Notes: a model not told the origin generated them from the sequence alone. Positions 35,176-44,028 are shown, counted from the first letter of the stretch. The stretch: 52,117 nt of DNA from Litorivivens sp041625495 (GCF_041625495.1 NZ_JBFJTH010000003.1:1-52117), one strand, 5' to 3'. Numbers and translations are program-made.

Positions 35176-36438
35176 TTATCCGGCCTCAGCTTCGGCCATT
35201 TTTGCCAGTCGGGCATCTGCGGTGGGTGTGGAAGCCAGTGAAAATAGCGCAATCGCGCTTAGGCCCATTAACACGGCAGTGAGCATCAGAAATTGATCGT
35301 AGCTCTGGTAGTGATCGTACAGTGCACCAGCCCCCAGTGGACCGAATGCGGTGCCCATGGACAGCGCCATTACCATGGCACCATACAGCGCACCAAAGTT
35401 TTTCAAGCCGAAATACTTGGCGGCGAGATAGGCAATCACATCGACTTCCGATCCAAGTGTCAGTCCGAAAATGATTGCCGCCAGCGTCTGGTTGAGCGTG
35501 CTGGCGCCGTCGGTAAGTAACAGAGCGCAGGCAATAATCGGAATGATAAAAGCGATAGCGCCCACCAGATGGCCGGGAAACCGGTCGAGAAGAAACCCGG
35601 TGCCGAGTCGTCCCACCAGTGAAAAAATGCCAATTAACGAAGCAACACTCGCCGCCTTCAGCGGTTCGGCCCCGCTGTCTGTCAAAATAGGAACGAAGTG
35701 GACAACAGTGCCGATGGCGGTAAACGCGAAGAAGCCACCCGCCATGACAAGTTTATATAGTGCGCCGGAACGCAAGCCCTCTTGCAATGTTAAGCCAGTG
35801 AGTACGGTTTCTTTTCTGTCGTCGTTTGCGTTGGCGAGCACTTCATCTTGTGCCCCTTTAAAACAGAAGAACATAAAGGGCAGTATCAGTGCCAGCCAGC
35901 CCATGCTCAGGCCCAGATAAGCGCCGCGCCAGCCGAACTTGGCGATCAGCACGGTGGCAATAAAGGGAAAGATAGTAGCCGCAAGCGACGCGCCGGACAG
36001 GGTAATGGCAAGCGCGAGCCCGCGCGAGGCAACAAAGCGGCTGTTAACGGCGCTGGTCCATACGGTGGCCTGCACCCAAAGCGTGGCGAAGGCCAGTATT
36101 ACCCAGAGGATTGTCCAGTTTGCCTGGTCGCCGGTTGCCGTACTGAGCAGTGCAACTGCACCACACATGGCGGTCACACCGAATAAACCTACGCGGCGCG
36201 GGCCAATGCGATCTACCAGAATGCCTATAGGGATGCAGAATATTGCGCTGAGAAATGCTGCGATGGTAATACCAGAGGAAACCTGCGCTCGTGACCAACC
36301 AAATTCCTGGGTAATCGGTTCGATAAAGGGACCCATGGAATAGACATACATGACGGCGGTGGCATAACCCAGCCCGGCAGATACCGGCACGAACCAAAAG
36401 TTTTGCCATTCAGCTTTCGCGGAGTGGGTGGGGTTCAT
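35176..36438 (-). CDS. MFS transporter, monocarboxylate-like
   Basis: Inner-membrane permease of 420 residues with about twelve hydrophobic segments. Its first helices (FVPVSAGLGYATAVMYVYSMGPFIEPITQEFGWSRAQVSSGI) fit the monocarboxylate/oxalate-formate-like MFS group, and motif A is seen as GILVDRIGPRRVGL. The middle loop is at about 190-220. It lies 40 bases after the IclR gene and 53 before the SDR, all on one strand, so it probably belongs to an IclR-controlled unit. It probably imports an organic acid, either the pathway substrate or an intermediate (inference). The start is ATG at 36438 with AGAGGATAA. Confidence 0.88.
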   Translation of the reverse strand: MNPTHSAKAEWQNFWFVPVSAGLGYATAVMYVYSMGPFIEPITQEFGWSRAQVSSGITIAAFLSAIFCIPIGILVDRIGPRRVGLFGVTAMCGAVALLSTATGDQANWTILWVILAFATLWVQATVWTSAVNSRFVASRGLALAITLSGASLAATIFPFIATVLIAKFGWRGAYLGLSMGWLALILPFMFFCFKGAQDEVLANANDDRKETVLTGLTLQEGLRSGALYKLVMAGGFFAFTAIGTVVHFVPILTDSGAEPLKAASVASLIGIFSLVGRLGTGFLLDRFPGHLVGAIAFIIPIIACALLLTDGASTLNQTLAAIIFGLTLGSEVDVIAYLAAKYFGLKNFGALYGAMVMALSMGTAFGPLGAGALYDHYQSYDQFLMLTAVLMGLSAIALFSLASTPTADARLAKMAEAEAG

Positions 36439-36478
36439 CTGTTATTATCCTCTTGCTTTGGGAGCGTTCGTTAATCTC

Positions 36479-37285
36479 TCAGGAATGTATTTCGCCGCAT
36501 AGTTGTTCTGATAGCTGGCGCGCAGATGCCAGCAGGGTCTGCTGTAATTCCGGTAGACCGGATCGCTGCAGTGCGCTGCCAAGACCAATGGCGACTAGAG
36601 CGTGACTGAGCTTGTCCCGGGATTTCCACACCGGCGCGGCCAGCACGGTGACCCCCGAGATATAGTTACCTTCATCCACTGCAAAGCCCTGCTGACGCGT
36701 GGTATCAATTTGTGCCAGCCATTGTTTGAACGAGGGTGGGTCGTCCCACCGCAGGGCGCGAAAACGCGCTTCGAGCTCATCATCGGGAATATCCCCAAAC
36801 GCCGCTATACAGCGGCCAGTGGCACTGATCAGTGCTGGAAAGCGACTGCCAATCTGGGCGCTAATTTGAAAAGTGTTGCCGGATTGGGCATTTGCCACCA
36901 CGACGATATGTTCCAGACCGACAATGTGGACGCCCAAAACGGTGACATCAAACTGTTGGCTCAGACGATTCAGGGCAGGCTGTGCCAAGTCGGTAAACTG
37001 ATTGCGGCGTAGCCAGTGGCGGGCCAGCGTCAGTACGCCGGCCTCGAGCGAGTAACGTTTGGTATCGGGATCAAAGGCGACAAACTCTTCATCGACGAGT
37101 GCGCGCAGCACATATAGGCATGTGCTGGGTACGAGATTCAGCGTGCGGGCAATGGCCTGCAAGCCCAGTGGCGTTTCACTTTTTCCTAACAGGCGCATAA
37201 TGGCGGCGGCGCGAGAAATGGCCGGGGCCTTGCTTTTTTTTACGGTGCCTGCCAGTTCACTGGCCTTGTCTGCATTGTCTGGCAT
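36479..37285 (-). CDS. IclR-family transcriptional regulator
   Basis: Regulator of 268 residues: an N-terminal winged helix (about 24-85, with LQAIARTLNLVPSTCLYVLRALV as the recognition region) and a C-terminal GAF-like ligand domain (about 100-260, with GRCIAAFGDIP and DEGNYISGVTVLAAPV, typical of IclR). Such proteins usually sense an aromatic or organic acid and control adjacent catabolic genes. Its ATG overlaps the stop of the CMD-family gene by one base (TGATG), so the two are translationally coupled. It is placed between the catabolic part and the MFS and SDR genes of the array. The target operator was not identified. Confidence 0.93.
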   Translation of the reverse strand: MPDNADKASELAGTVKKSKAPAISRAAAIMRLLGKSETPLGLQAIARTLNLVPSTCLYVLRALVDEEFVAFDPDTKRYSLEAGVLTLARHWLRRNQFTDLAQPALNRLSQQFDVTVLGVHIVGLEHIVVVANAQSGNTFQISAQIGSRFPALISATGRCIAAFGDIPDDELEARFRALRWDDPPSFKQWLAQIDTTRQQGFAVDEGNYISGVTVLAAPVWKSRDKLSHALVAIGLGSALQRSGLPELQQTLLASARQLSEQLCGEIHS

Positions 37286-37923
37286 CAGTTTTCGCTTTCC
37301 AGTTTGTTTAGAAAAACCGGGATCAAGGGGTCGTAGCTTTCCATTCCGGAATCGAGAGGGATTGCAAAGGTGTTGATTGCGCTGCTGAGCATGGCATAGG
37401 TGCCGGCCAGGAAAACCATATCCATGATCTGTCGGTCGTTAAAATGGGCACTAAGTCTGTCCAAAGTGTCAGTGCTGATTTTTGCCTGAAGAAACAGCTC
37501 GTCAGCAGCGCGAATTAGCAGGGCGTCCTGCGAGTCCCAGGTCTCGGCGCTGGCGCCATCGATCAACCGCAGCAATTGGGTGTCACTCAACCCGGCCCGG
37601 CGCCCAAGAATAATGTGCTGGGCAAACTCGTTATCCGCGCGGCGCAGGCGCGCGGTGCGCAGAATCAGGATTTCTTTGTCGCGAAAGCTCAGGGAGGTGC
37701 CAGCAGAAACATGCCGGTTCAGCGTAAGGTAGGCCTTGGCCAGCTCTGGATAATGGGCCAGAAAGCCCAGGGTATTACGGCCGCGCAGGTCGTCGCTACC
37801 TTCTTTCCATTTGCCCAGAACAAAGTCTCGGCTAGAGGGAAAAGCGCCCAGTGCATCCATAATCTCTTCGTCCCATTGTTCTGGTGGAATCGGCTGCAGG
37901 TGGGCTGTTTTGTCACTGGGCAT
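37285..37923 (-). CDS. Carboxymuconolactone decarboxylase (CMD)-family protein
   Basis: Helical protein of the CMD/AhpD-like superfamily, 212 residues if the ATG at 37923 is used. The frame continues to 38040 and the extra 39 residues could be read as a signal peptide, but relatives normally start near MPSDKTAHLQPIPPEQWDEE. The core NEFAQHIILGRRAGLSDTQL carries the conserved Glu/His pattern of the family. There is no CxxC pair, so peroxidase activity of the AhpD kind is unlikely. It is coupled to the IclR gene by a one-base overlap. Family members are frequent in aromatic and terpenoid pathways, but many have no known reaction; I give none here. Confidence 0.8.
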   Translation of the reverse strand: MPSDKTAHLQPIPPEQWDEEIMDALGAFPSSRDFVLGKWKEGSDDLRGRNTLGFLAHYPELAKAYLTLNRHVSAGTSLSFRDKEILILRTARLRRADNEFAQHIILGRRAGLSDTQLLRLIDGASAETWDSQDALLIRAADELFLQAKISTDTLDRLSAHFNDRQIMDMVFLAGTYAMLSSAINTFAIPLDSGMESYDPLIPVFLNKLESEN

Positions 37924-38109
37924 GGCTTGGGCCTTGTTGGTTTTCAGGGGCTGACCTTCCGCCAGCGCGACCTCACTATTAAACAGTACTGTACAATAAA
38001 ATAACAGGGCCGTAGAACAACCAAAAGCGCATTTTTGCATGATATGGAGGCAACCTGGCTGGTGGAGGTAAGTGCTGGGCGCAGTGTACGTGGCCCAGCC
38101 GAATTATGC

Positions 38110-39069
38110 TTAAGTGCCGGATTGGCTATCGGCAATCAGTGGCCACAGTACGTCGTCGGCGAGTTTATTGCAGAAGTATTCGTTTACTTGCTGAATTTTC
38201 CCGTTCTTCAGCGTGAACACCATGCAATATTGGTTGTGATACTCGACGCCGGTAAAGGTTTTTCCGTTGCCCTCGAATTCGACGATGACGCGTTCTCCCT
38301 CCCCGGTAACGGTTAGAATGTCGGGCTGCAGGCCCGCTGGGAAGAGTTGGGTGAAGGCTTCTATGGTACCCACAATGGTGTCGTATTCCCGTACGCCGGA
38401 GAAGTTGCCGTAACCTTTGGCCACGGTGATGGCATCGCTGTTCAGGCAGCCTGCGGCAGTTTCTCGATCGCCAGCGCCCATCGCCTGAATAAATGTTAGT
38501 ACCAAAGATTTGTGGTTTTCAATCACGGCATTGTCCTCCTCAATCACAGTGGTCCCTCGCAGCGCCAGCCACAGGTTGCCAAAATAGGTGGTGAATTTTT
38601 GCCAGATGTTGGGGCTTGTTTCCGGCTGGGTTGCCGATTCAATCTCCGCTTTCAGGCTAGAGGCGAACACCTTGGCCAGCTGCGGCAGTAGGGGTTTACT
38701 GACGGCTTCCCACATCGGTGCCATTGAGCCGCGACCGGCTACTTCAACGCCCATGGTAATGTGGGTAATGCCGGGGGCCGTAGTTTCGGCGCGGTATAGC
38801 CCGGTTCCGGAAACGGGTTCATTTTCAAGCTTGAAGGCAAAACTGACCTGCTCGGGCCCTGCCCACGCTGTTACGTCGACCAGAACATTGACCGTTTTGA
38901 CCATGCCGCCGGCGCCGACCTTGATCAGCCATTTGGATTCATTGTCGTTGATGATCTGGCACTCTTTGCAACCAGGGAATAGATTGGCCCACTTTTCAAT
39001 GTCTTTGACGTAGTGCCAGACCGACGTAATCGGCGCGTTGATGGCAATACTGTGTTCAGCCTGAATCAT
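38110..39069 (-). CDS. CoxG-like SRPBCC domain fused to SnoaL-like domain
   Basis: Two-domain protein of 319 residues. Residues 1-150 form a START/SRPBCC fold like CoxG (SIAINAPITSVWHYVKDIEKWANLFPGCKECQ), a helix-grip pocket for hydrophobic ligands. Residues about 185-310 form a SnoaL/NTF2-like cone (VLTFIQAMGAGDRETAAGCL, then VEFEGNGKTFTGVEYHNQYCMVFTLKNGKIQQVNEYF), a fold seen in ketosteroid isomerases and polyketide cyclases. Its ATG overlaps the stop of the KstD-like flavoprotein gene by four bases (ATGA), so the two are translationally coupled. The fusion suggests a carrier or isomerase for the flavoprotein's substrate (inference). No catalytic residues are assigned. Confidence 0.82.
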   Translation of the reverse strand: MIQAEHSIAINAPITSVWHYVKDIEKWANLFPGCKECQIINDNESKWLIKVGAGGMVKTVNVLVDVTAWAGPEQVSFAFKLENEPVSGTGLYRAETTAPGITHITMGVEVAGRGSMAPMWEAVSKPLLPQLAKVFASSLKAEIESATQPETSPNIWQKFTTYFGNLWLALRGTTVIEEDNAVIENHKSLVLTFIQAMGAGDRETAAGCLNSDAITVAKGYGNFSGVREYDTIVGTIEAFTQLFPAGLQPDILTVTGEGERVIVEFEGNGKTFTGVEYHNQYCMVFTLKNGKIQQVNEYFCNKLADDVLWPLIADSQSGT

Positions 39070-40766
39070 TCAAAGTCTCCGCTGGCGAGGGCTTTTGGCA
39101 ACAGATCACTCGGCTTGCCGGCGGCGTGTCGGCCGGCAAGATAGCCGTGGGTTATACCCCGGGCGTTGGTGATACCGCTCTGCATCAGTGCGCCGTTATC
39201 TATGCGTACCTGGGAGTTGCCGGTTACGTACAGTCCGTTAATTGGCTGATTGTCCCAGCCCATCGCTCGGCAGTGCTGATCTGCCAGTATGCCACTGCCG
39301 GTAATACCGCCGCCGGCCATACGGTGCAGGCGTACGGCATAGTACGGTCCCTGATTAATCGGCCCCATATTGGGGTTGGGTTTGTGGTTCGGATCACCGG
39401 CCATCATCGCGCCCCAGGGGAAGGTGCCACGTTTGAAATCCGGGTCTTCACCAGCTTCGCAGTAGCCGTTGTAGGTAGTGACGGTATTAAGGAGGCCTGC
39501 AGCGTCAATGCCGGTTTTCTCGGCCAGCTCTTCTAGGGTATCTGCGGTGACACCCAGTTCAGCGGGCATCCGCTCTCCGGGCATCACAGAACCAAACGGA
39601 TATTTCTGACGTGATTGATGATCCATCACGACCCAGCAGGGATAGTTTTTATAGGTTTGCGTCATCGCATCGATTTCTTCCAGGCCAAAATAGACCGAGC
39701 GATAGAAGGCCTCATTAGCAAAGCGCTGGCCCCGCGAGTTCACCACCAGTGAGTGGGGCATGCCCATAAACGGCAGGGCGCCTCGCCAGAGTGGTACGCC
39801 TTCTTCCTGCTCTTCGCCCGGCACATGAAACCCCAGCATACTCACATCGGGAACCCGGGCGATTTGTGCGCCGGCCTCGCCGGCCATGCGCAGGTGTGTA
39901 CCCTGAATCGAATCCATCACCATCGACACAGGATCGAGCATGGCACCGATTCGACGGCTAAGTTCTTTCTTGCGCTCAAAACTGCTGACGCCGATTACTA
40001 CGCCACGATTGGCTTTCACAAAAAGTTCCCGTTCGCGATGTACCGCACGCACGCCGACCACGCAGTCGCCGTCCATCACCAGTTCTTCGGCCGATGTATT
40101 GGTGTGCAGGGGAATGTTGCGATCCAGTGCGCCTTTCACAAAGTACGCGGCGAGGCCGGGCCCGGCACAGCGTTCGTCCTTCGCCATGCGCTCACCCATA
40201 ATGGTGTAATCCCAGTTCACCATATTGGCCATGCCGCCATTGCTGAAAATATCGTCATGAGTCATGGCGTAAGGCACATGGGGAGAAACTCGGGTTTTGT
40301 GTTGCCACTCACCGAGTGTTTCAGCGGGGAAGGGAGCAGCTTCAAGGCAGCGCCCCTCAGAGGTGCTGCCTTGAATCGAGGGGTAGTAGTAATCTGGAAG
40401 ATGCCTAACCAGAATCATTTTGAGACCAATGGTCTTCTCGAAATATTCCAGTGCAACCGGGGCGTGGATGGCCTGATTGCGCACAGCCCACGCTTCGCTG
40501 TATCCCATTGCCAGATTGGTGATGTACTCAATGCCTTTTTCAACGGAGTCATCGATACCTAACGCTTTTTCGTAGTGGTTGCCGGGTATCCAGACCTCGC
40601 CCATCGAGAAGGCGGTTACGCCGCCAACTTTGTCGGATTTTTCCAGTACCAGTGCGCTCGCCCCGTGATCATGGGCCGTGATTGCGGCACCCAGTCCACT
40701 CGCTCCGGAGCCGATGCACACTACGTCGGCTTCCATGTCCCATTTTGTTGGGGGTGTTCTTATCAT
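39066..40766 (-). CDS. FAD-dependent dehydrogenase, KstD/fumarate-reductase-like
   Basis: Flavoprotein of 566 residues in the FAD_binding_2 superfamily that includes 3-ketosteroid delta-1- and delta-4-dehydrogenases. It has the FAD motif GSGASG (19-24) with LVLEKSDKVGG, then FSMGEVWIPGN as in KstD proteins, and a C-terminal flavin-cap region GPYYAVRLHRMAGGGITGSGI with LYVTGNSQVRIDNGALMQSGIT. The Tyr in GPYYAV occupies the area of a conserved KstD active-site tyrosine, but I cannot confirm the full set. It probably introduces a C=C bond next to a ring ketone. It is coupled to the CoxG-SnoaL gene downstream and follows the SDR by 28 bases. A steroid substrate is possible, not proven. Confidence 0.88.
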   Translation of the reverse strand: MIRTPPTKWDMEADVVCIGSGASGLGAAITAHDHGASALVLEKSDKVGGVTAFSMGEVWIPGNHYEKALGIDDSVEKGIEYITNLAMGYSEAWAVRNQAIHAPVALEYFEKTIGLKMILVRHLPDYYYPSIQGSTSEGRCLEAAPFPAETLGEWQHKTRVSPHVPYAMTHDDIFSNGGMANMVNWDYTIMGERMAKDERCAGPGLAAYFVKGALDRNIPLHTNTSAEELVMDGDCVVGVRAVHRERELFVKANRGVVIGVSSFERKKELSRRIGAMLDPVSMVMDSIQGTHLRMAGEAGAQIARVPDVSMLGFHVPGEEQEEGVPLWRGALPFMGMPHSLVVNSRGQRFANEAFYRSVYFGLEEIDAMTQTYKNYPCWVVMDHQSRQKYPFGSVMPGERMPAELGVTADTLEELAEKTGIDAAGLLNTVTTYNGYCEAGEDPDFKRGTFPWGAMMAGDPNHKPNPNMGPINQGPYYAVRLHRMAGGGITGSGILADQHCRAMGWDNQPINGLYVTGNSQVRIDNGALMQSGITNARGITHGYLAGRHAAGKPSDLLPKALASGDFE

Positions 40767-40794
40767 GTTCGCTACCTCGAAACGAGAAACTTGG

Positions 40795-41535
40795 TTAGTT
40801 TAAATAACGCCCGCCATTAACACTCAATGTGTGACCTGTAATGTAGTTCGCGTCTTCGCTGGCCAAATAGGCTACGGCGCTCGCGATATCTTCTGGTCGC
40901 CCGGGTCGTTTCATCGGTGTGGTTCGGGCATAGCCGTCGATATCGATCGGTGATTCCTCCAGCATGGGCGTGACGACAAAGCCAGGCGGTACGTTGTTAA
41001 CCGTGACGCCTGTTTCGGCCAACTCAATGGCCAAGCCTTTGGTCAGACCGACAACACCGCCTTTTGAGGCGACATAGTGGGACATGCTTTTTGCTCCGGT
41101 TTGGGCTGAGGACGAGGAAATATTGATGATTCGCCCCCATCCCCGCTCAATCATCGCGGGAAGGAACTGCTGCGTACAGAGAAATGGTCCTTTGAGATTG
41201 ATGCGCATCATGCGATCCCAGGACTCTTCGGAAATGCTGAGGAATTTTTCAAAGGCCGAAATACCGGCGTTGTTAACTAAGATATCCACTTCGCCGAGGG
41301 CCGCGCGGGTTTCTTCGGCGCAGCGTTTAACAACGGTTGCATCGGCGGCGTCACCGGTGCAGGCGATGGCTTTGTGGCCCGCAGATTCCAGCGCGCTCAC
41401 CGTTTCCATTGCTGTGTCTGCGTTGAGCTCCCACACGGCGATGGCTGCTCCGTCGCGGGCTAGGCGCTCGCAGATGGCGCGTCCAATACCGCGTCCGCCG
41501 CCGGTAACTACGGCAACTTTTCCTTTCAGTGACAT
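40795..41535 (-). CDS. SDR-family oxidoreductase, FabG-like
   Basis: Classical SDR of 246 residues. The frame runs up to 41877 but the true start is ATG at 41535, with AGGAG eight bases before it and the normal N-terminus MSLKGKVAVVTGGGRGIG. It has TGGGRGIG at 11-18, NNAG at 88-91, catalytic Ser in NISSSS near 140, Tyr154 and Lys158 (YVASK). Glu37 after beta-2 suggests NAD preference. It lies 32 bases after the TauD gene and 28 before the KstD-like gene. It probably oxidises an alcohol formed by the TauD enzyme to the ketone used by the flavoprotein (inference from gene order). Confidence 0.92.
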   Translation of the reverse strand: MSLKGKVAVVTGGGRGIGRAICERLARDGAAIAVWELNADTAMETVSALESAGHKAIACTGDAADATVVKRCAEETRAALGEVDILVNNAGISAFEKFLSISEESWDRMMRINLKGPFLCTQQFLPAMIERGWGRIINISSSSAQTGAKSMSHYVASKGGVVGLTKGLAIELAETGVTVNNVPPGFVVTPMLEESPIDIDGYARTTPMKRPGRPEDIASAVAYLASEDANYITGHTLSVNGGRYLN

Positions 41536-41567
41536 GATTTTCTCCTGTAGATCGATTGGACTATTGC

Positions 41568-42383
41568 TCAGTGGCTGAATGCTTCCTCGCCGAGCAGTGT
41601 GCAGCGGTGCATTACGCGGCCGCTGTCCAGCGGGTAGGGTTCTGCGCGGTGCAGCACGCCAGTGTTGTCCCAGATGAGTAGATCGCCTACGGTCCATTCG
41701 TGACGGTATACGAAACGTGGTTGGGTGGCCCAGTCGAGCAGTTCTTTCAGCAAGGCATCGCTCTCTTTGCGATCCATTCCGACAATATGGTCCGCGTGGC
41801 AGCCGATCACCAGTGATTTGCGGCCGGATGTATGTTCCCACACCAGTCGGTGCGTGGTGTTCGGGTTTGATCGCCAACTGGAGAGGTTGTGGTCGGTAGC
41901 CGCTATACCGGCGCGGCGCATCGACGTTTCAACGCTATGCACCACTTTGAGGTTTTCGATCCGTCTTTTCATTTCGTCGGACAGGGTTTCGTAAGCGGCA
42001 TAGGAGTTGGCAAACTCGGTCTGGCCGCCAGTTTCCGACAGCACTTTTCCACTGAGCATTGTGGCGAAGGGCGGAATCCTGTCGTGTGTTCCGTCTAGGT
42101 GCCAGAGCCATGAGCCCTTTAGGTAATCGGCGTTGGCGTTCTGGTTTTTGTCGAGGGTGATTTTGTAAATACTGCGGCCCTGCTCTTGACGCAGCGTGCC
42201 TATATTGCCGGCGAGTGCCAGCTGCTGTTCGTCTCCCGGGTTCAAGGTGCGGAACACCAGCACGCCACGGTCAATCAGGAGCTTGCGCAGTTGGGCCCCG
42301 ACTTCGGGGCTAAGGAGAGTGTCGATATCAGCATGGATCTCCATGCCGATATCGTCCTTGAGGGGGGTGGCAATTAAGCGCAT
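41568..42383 (-). CDS. TauD/TfdA-family Fe(II)/2-oxoglutarate dioxygenase
   Basis: Non-haem iron oxygenase of 271 residues, paralogue of 7206-8045. Iron ligands are His95 and Asp97 (WHLDGT) and His245 (NTGVLHRAEPY); Arg256 or Arg260 fits the 2-oxoglutarate binder. The start is ATG at 42383. Its promoter contains a perfect 12-bp inverted repeat that overlaps a good -35/-10 pair, so it is under tight repression, most simply by the TetR encoded just upstream (42536). It leads a run of TauD, SDR, KstD-like and CoxG-SnoaL genes and probably performs the first hydroxylation for them (inference). The reaction type follows from the family; the substrate is unknown. Confidence 0.93.
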   Translation of the reverse strand: MRLIATPLKDDIGMEIHADIDTLLSPEVGAQLRKLLIDRGVLVFRTLNPGDEQQLALAGNIGTLRQEQGRSIYKITLDKNQNANADYLKGSWLWHLDGTHDRIPPFATMLSGKVLSETGGQTEFANSYAAYETLSDEMKRRIENLKVVHSVETSMRRAGIAATDHNLSSWRSNPNTTHRLVWEHTSGRKSLVIGCHADHIVGMDRKESDALLKELLDWATQPRFVYRHEWTVGDLLIWDNTGVLHRAEPYPLDSGRVMHRCTLLGEEAFSH

Positions 42384-42407
42384 TTGGGGTGCTCGATAGT
42401 GGTCTCA

Positions 42408-42441
42408 ATTAATAGTACTAACCAGTACTATTAATGGTCAA
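42408..42441 (-). promoter_or_regulatory. TauD promoter with perfect 12-bp inverted-repeat operator
   Basis: On the minus strand TTGACC (42441-42436) and TACTAT (42417-42412) form a -35/-10 pair with an 18-base spacer. The inverted repeat ATTAATAGTACT (42408-42419) and AGTACTATTAAT (42424-42435), separated by AACC, covers the spacer and -10. A repressor bound here would block RNA polymerase. The TetR gene at 42536-43180 is the nearest regulator. The sequence is unrelated to the CAACACTGTTGA family. Confidence 0.8.
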
Positions 42442-42535
42442 GCATTGCTGCTCAGAGCAGCTATCTGCGTATGTTCACGATGCTGAAGTTGTGTGGCGTT
42501 GTGGCGGGTGTGCCTGTTAGCGAATGGAGATATCG

Positions 42536-43180
42536 CTACCAGTTCTGGCGTGCGTTCAGAAGAATCTGAACCGCATCGTCCACCCAACGCTTGCGGGCGA
42601 TTGCGCTAACCTTCTGATTGGTGAGCAGCACATTCATATACCAGCCGCGAATCATCAGGATAAAAACTTCAGCCACACGGGTGGCATTGCCGCAGGCGAC
42701 CCCGTCGGTGTCGGCACAGGTTTCAATGTAGGCGGCAATGCGCTTGATGCCGCGTGCAGTGCGGTCCGCAGCAGCGGCGGCAAGTTCCGGGAAGCGAACG
42801 GATTCGCTTAGCATGAGTCGGTTGATGTCCTTCATTTCGTCACTGAGGCTTTTTTGCAGAATATGATTGGCGAAAGCCTTAAGGCCGGTTTCCAGATCCG
42901 GAGTTTTTGGCAGTACGGAATCGGGAGCCATGTCGGTGATCTGTTGCTGGACGATAGCGATGAACAATTCTGCTTTAGAGGAATAGCGAGAGTAGAGAGT
43001 GGTTTTTGATATGCCAGCCGCGCTCACCACCCGGTTTAATGAGGCGCCACCAAAGCCGTGTTCGCGAAATTCCGCCATTGCTTCCTCTAGGATTTTTCGC
43101 TCTATCGCAGCGATATCCTGCTGGCGCGGGCGGCCTTTGGTTGTTTTCACGGGCTGGGTGCGACGCGATGAAGCTGGCAT
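42536..43180 (-). CDS. TetR/AcrR-family transcriptional regulator
   Basis: Regulator of 214 residues. The helix-turn-helix is at about 42-65 (GGASLNRVVSAAGISKTTLYSRYSSKAELF), after a basic N-terminal tail. The C-terminal domain resembles the AefR-like type (ESVRFPELAAAAADRTARGI). The start is ATG at 43180 with no good ribosome site; GGTTAACC lies directly before it and GGTTAAC recurs 35 bases further upstream, so a leaderless message or autoregulatory site is possible. It is 56 bases after the crotonase gene and 152 before the TauD gene, whose promoter carries a strong palindrome. It probably represses TauD and the following genes. Confidence 0.92.
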   Translation of the reverse strand: MPASSRRTQPVKTTKGRPRQQDIAAIERKILEEAMAEFREHGFGGASLNRVVSAAGISKTTLYSRYSSKAELFIAIVQQQITDMAPDSVLPKTPDLETGLKAFANHILQKSLSDEMKDINRLMLSESVRFPELAAAAADRTARGIKRIAAYIETCADTDGVACGNATRVAEVFILMIRGWYMNVLLTNQKVSAIARKRWVDDAVQILLNARQNW

Positions 43181-43236
43181 GGTTAACCGACATACTCTGA
43201 TAAAGGAGTGCGTAAGTTAACCATACTTTCACCAAA

Positions 43237-44004
43237 TTATTTACCGCTCCATATGGGCTTGCGCTTTTCAGCAAAGGCGCGTGGGCCTTCTTGAGCATCG
43301 TAACTGTTATAACAATGTTCCGAAGCATGACGTGCCGCCTGCAGTGCCGCTGAGCGGCCCATTTCGGTAGAGAGCATGACCGTTTCGCGGGCGGCACGTA
43401 CCGATAGCGGTGCGCCTTCAAGTACTTCTTGCGCCAGCGCGATGGCGGCATCCAGTACCTTGTCCGGTTCTGCGAGCCGGTTTACCAGTCCAATTTCATA
43501 AGCACGTTCGGCGGTGATGGGCTTTCCGGTCAGCAAAATCTCCATCATGATGCGCTGCGGAATCATGTGAATCAGCGGTGCGGCCCAGGGTGAGCTGCGG
43601 CCGACTTTAACTTCGGTAACGGCAAATTTGGCCCGGGTGCTGGCAACGCACAAATCGCAAGCCTGTGCAATCATCCAGCCGCCAGCGAAGGCAACACCGT
43701 TAACGGCGGCGATGGTGGGTTTGCTGAGTTCGACGGTATCGTAGGGCAGCGGAAACAGCTCGCGCGGTGGCACTTTCATGCCGGTTTCCACCATTTCCTT
43801 TAGATCGCCACCAGCGCAAAAAGCTTTGTCGCCGCTGCCGGTGAGAATGGCAATGCGTAGCGTGTCATCGCGCTCGAAGCGATCCCAGGCGTCAAATAAT
43901 CCCTGGCGGATTTCCCGGCTGAGACAATTGCGGGTTTCGGGCTGGTTTAGCGTAATGATGGCGATGCCGTCGGGGCGGGCGTCGAAGCGTACGGGGTCGG
44001 ACAT
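43237..44004 (-). CDS. Enoyl-CoA hydratase/isomerase-family (crotonase) protein
   Basis: Crotonase-fold protein of 255 residues from the ATG at 44004 (AGGAA before it; the frame continues to 44133 as non-coding). The oxyanion-hole segments are AFCAGGDLKE (61-70) and GVAFAGGW (103-110). Of the two glutamates used by true enoyl-CoA hydratases, the second is present (Glu131 in VTEVKVG) but the first position is Met111. It may therefore be an isomerase, hydrolase or ring-cleaving member rather than a hydratase. It lies between the acyl-CoA dehydrogenase gene and the TetR gene, with a REP-like doublet in the gap to the former. Confidence 0.88.
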   Translation of the reverse strand: MSDPVRFDARPDGIAIITLNQPETRNCLSREIRQGLFDAWDRFERDDTLRIAILTGSGDKAFCAGGDLKEMVETGMKVPPRELFPLPYDTVELSKPTIAAVNGVAFAGGWMIAQACDLCVASTRAKFAVTEVKVGRSSPWAAPLIHMIPQRIMMEILLTGKPITAERAYEIGLVNRLAEPDKVLDAAIALAQEVLEGAPLSVRAARETVMLSTEMGRSAALQAARHASEHCYNSYDAQEGPRAFAEKRKPIWSGK

Positions 44005-44028
44005 GGTATGTTCCTGTCTATTTTTTTT

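Noticed and set aside
39753..40562. 269-codon plus-strand frame inside the KstD-like gene
   Set aside because: His-rich, motif-free shadow of the flavoprotein gene.
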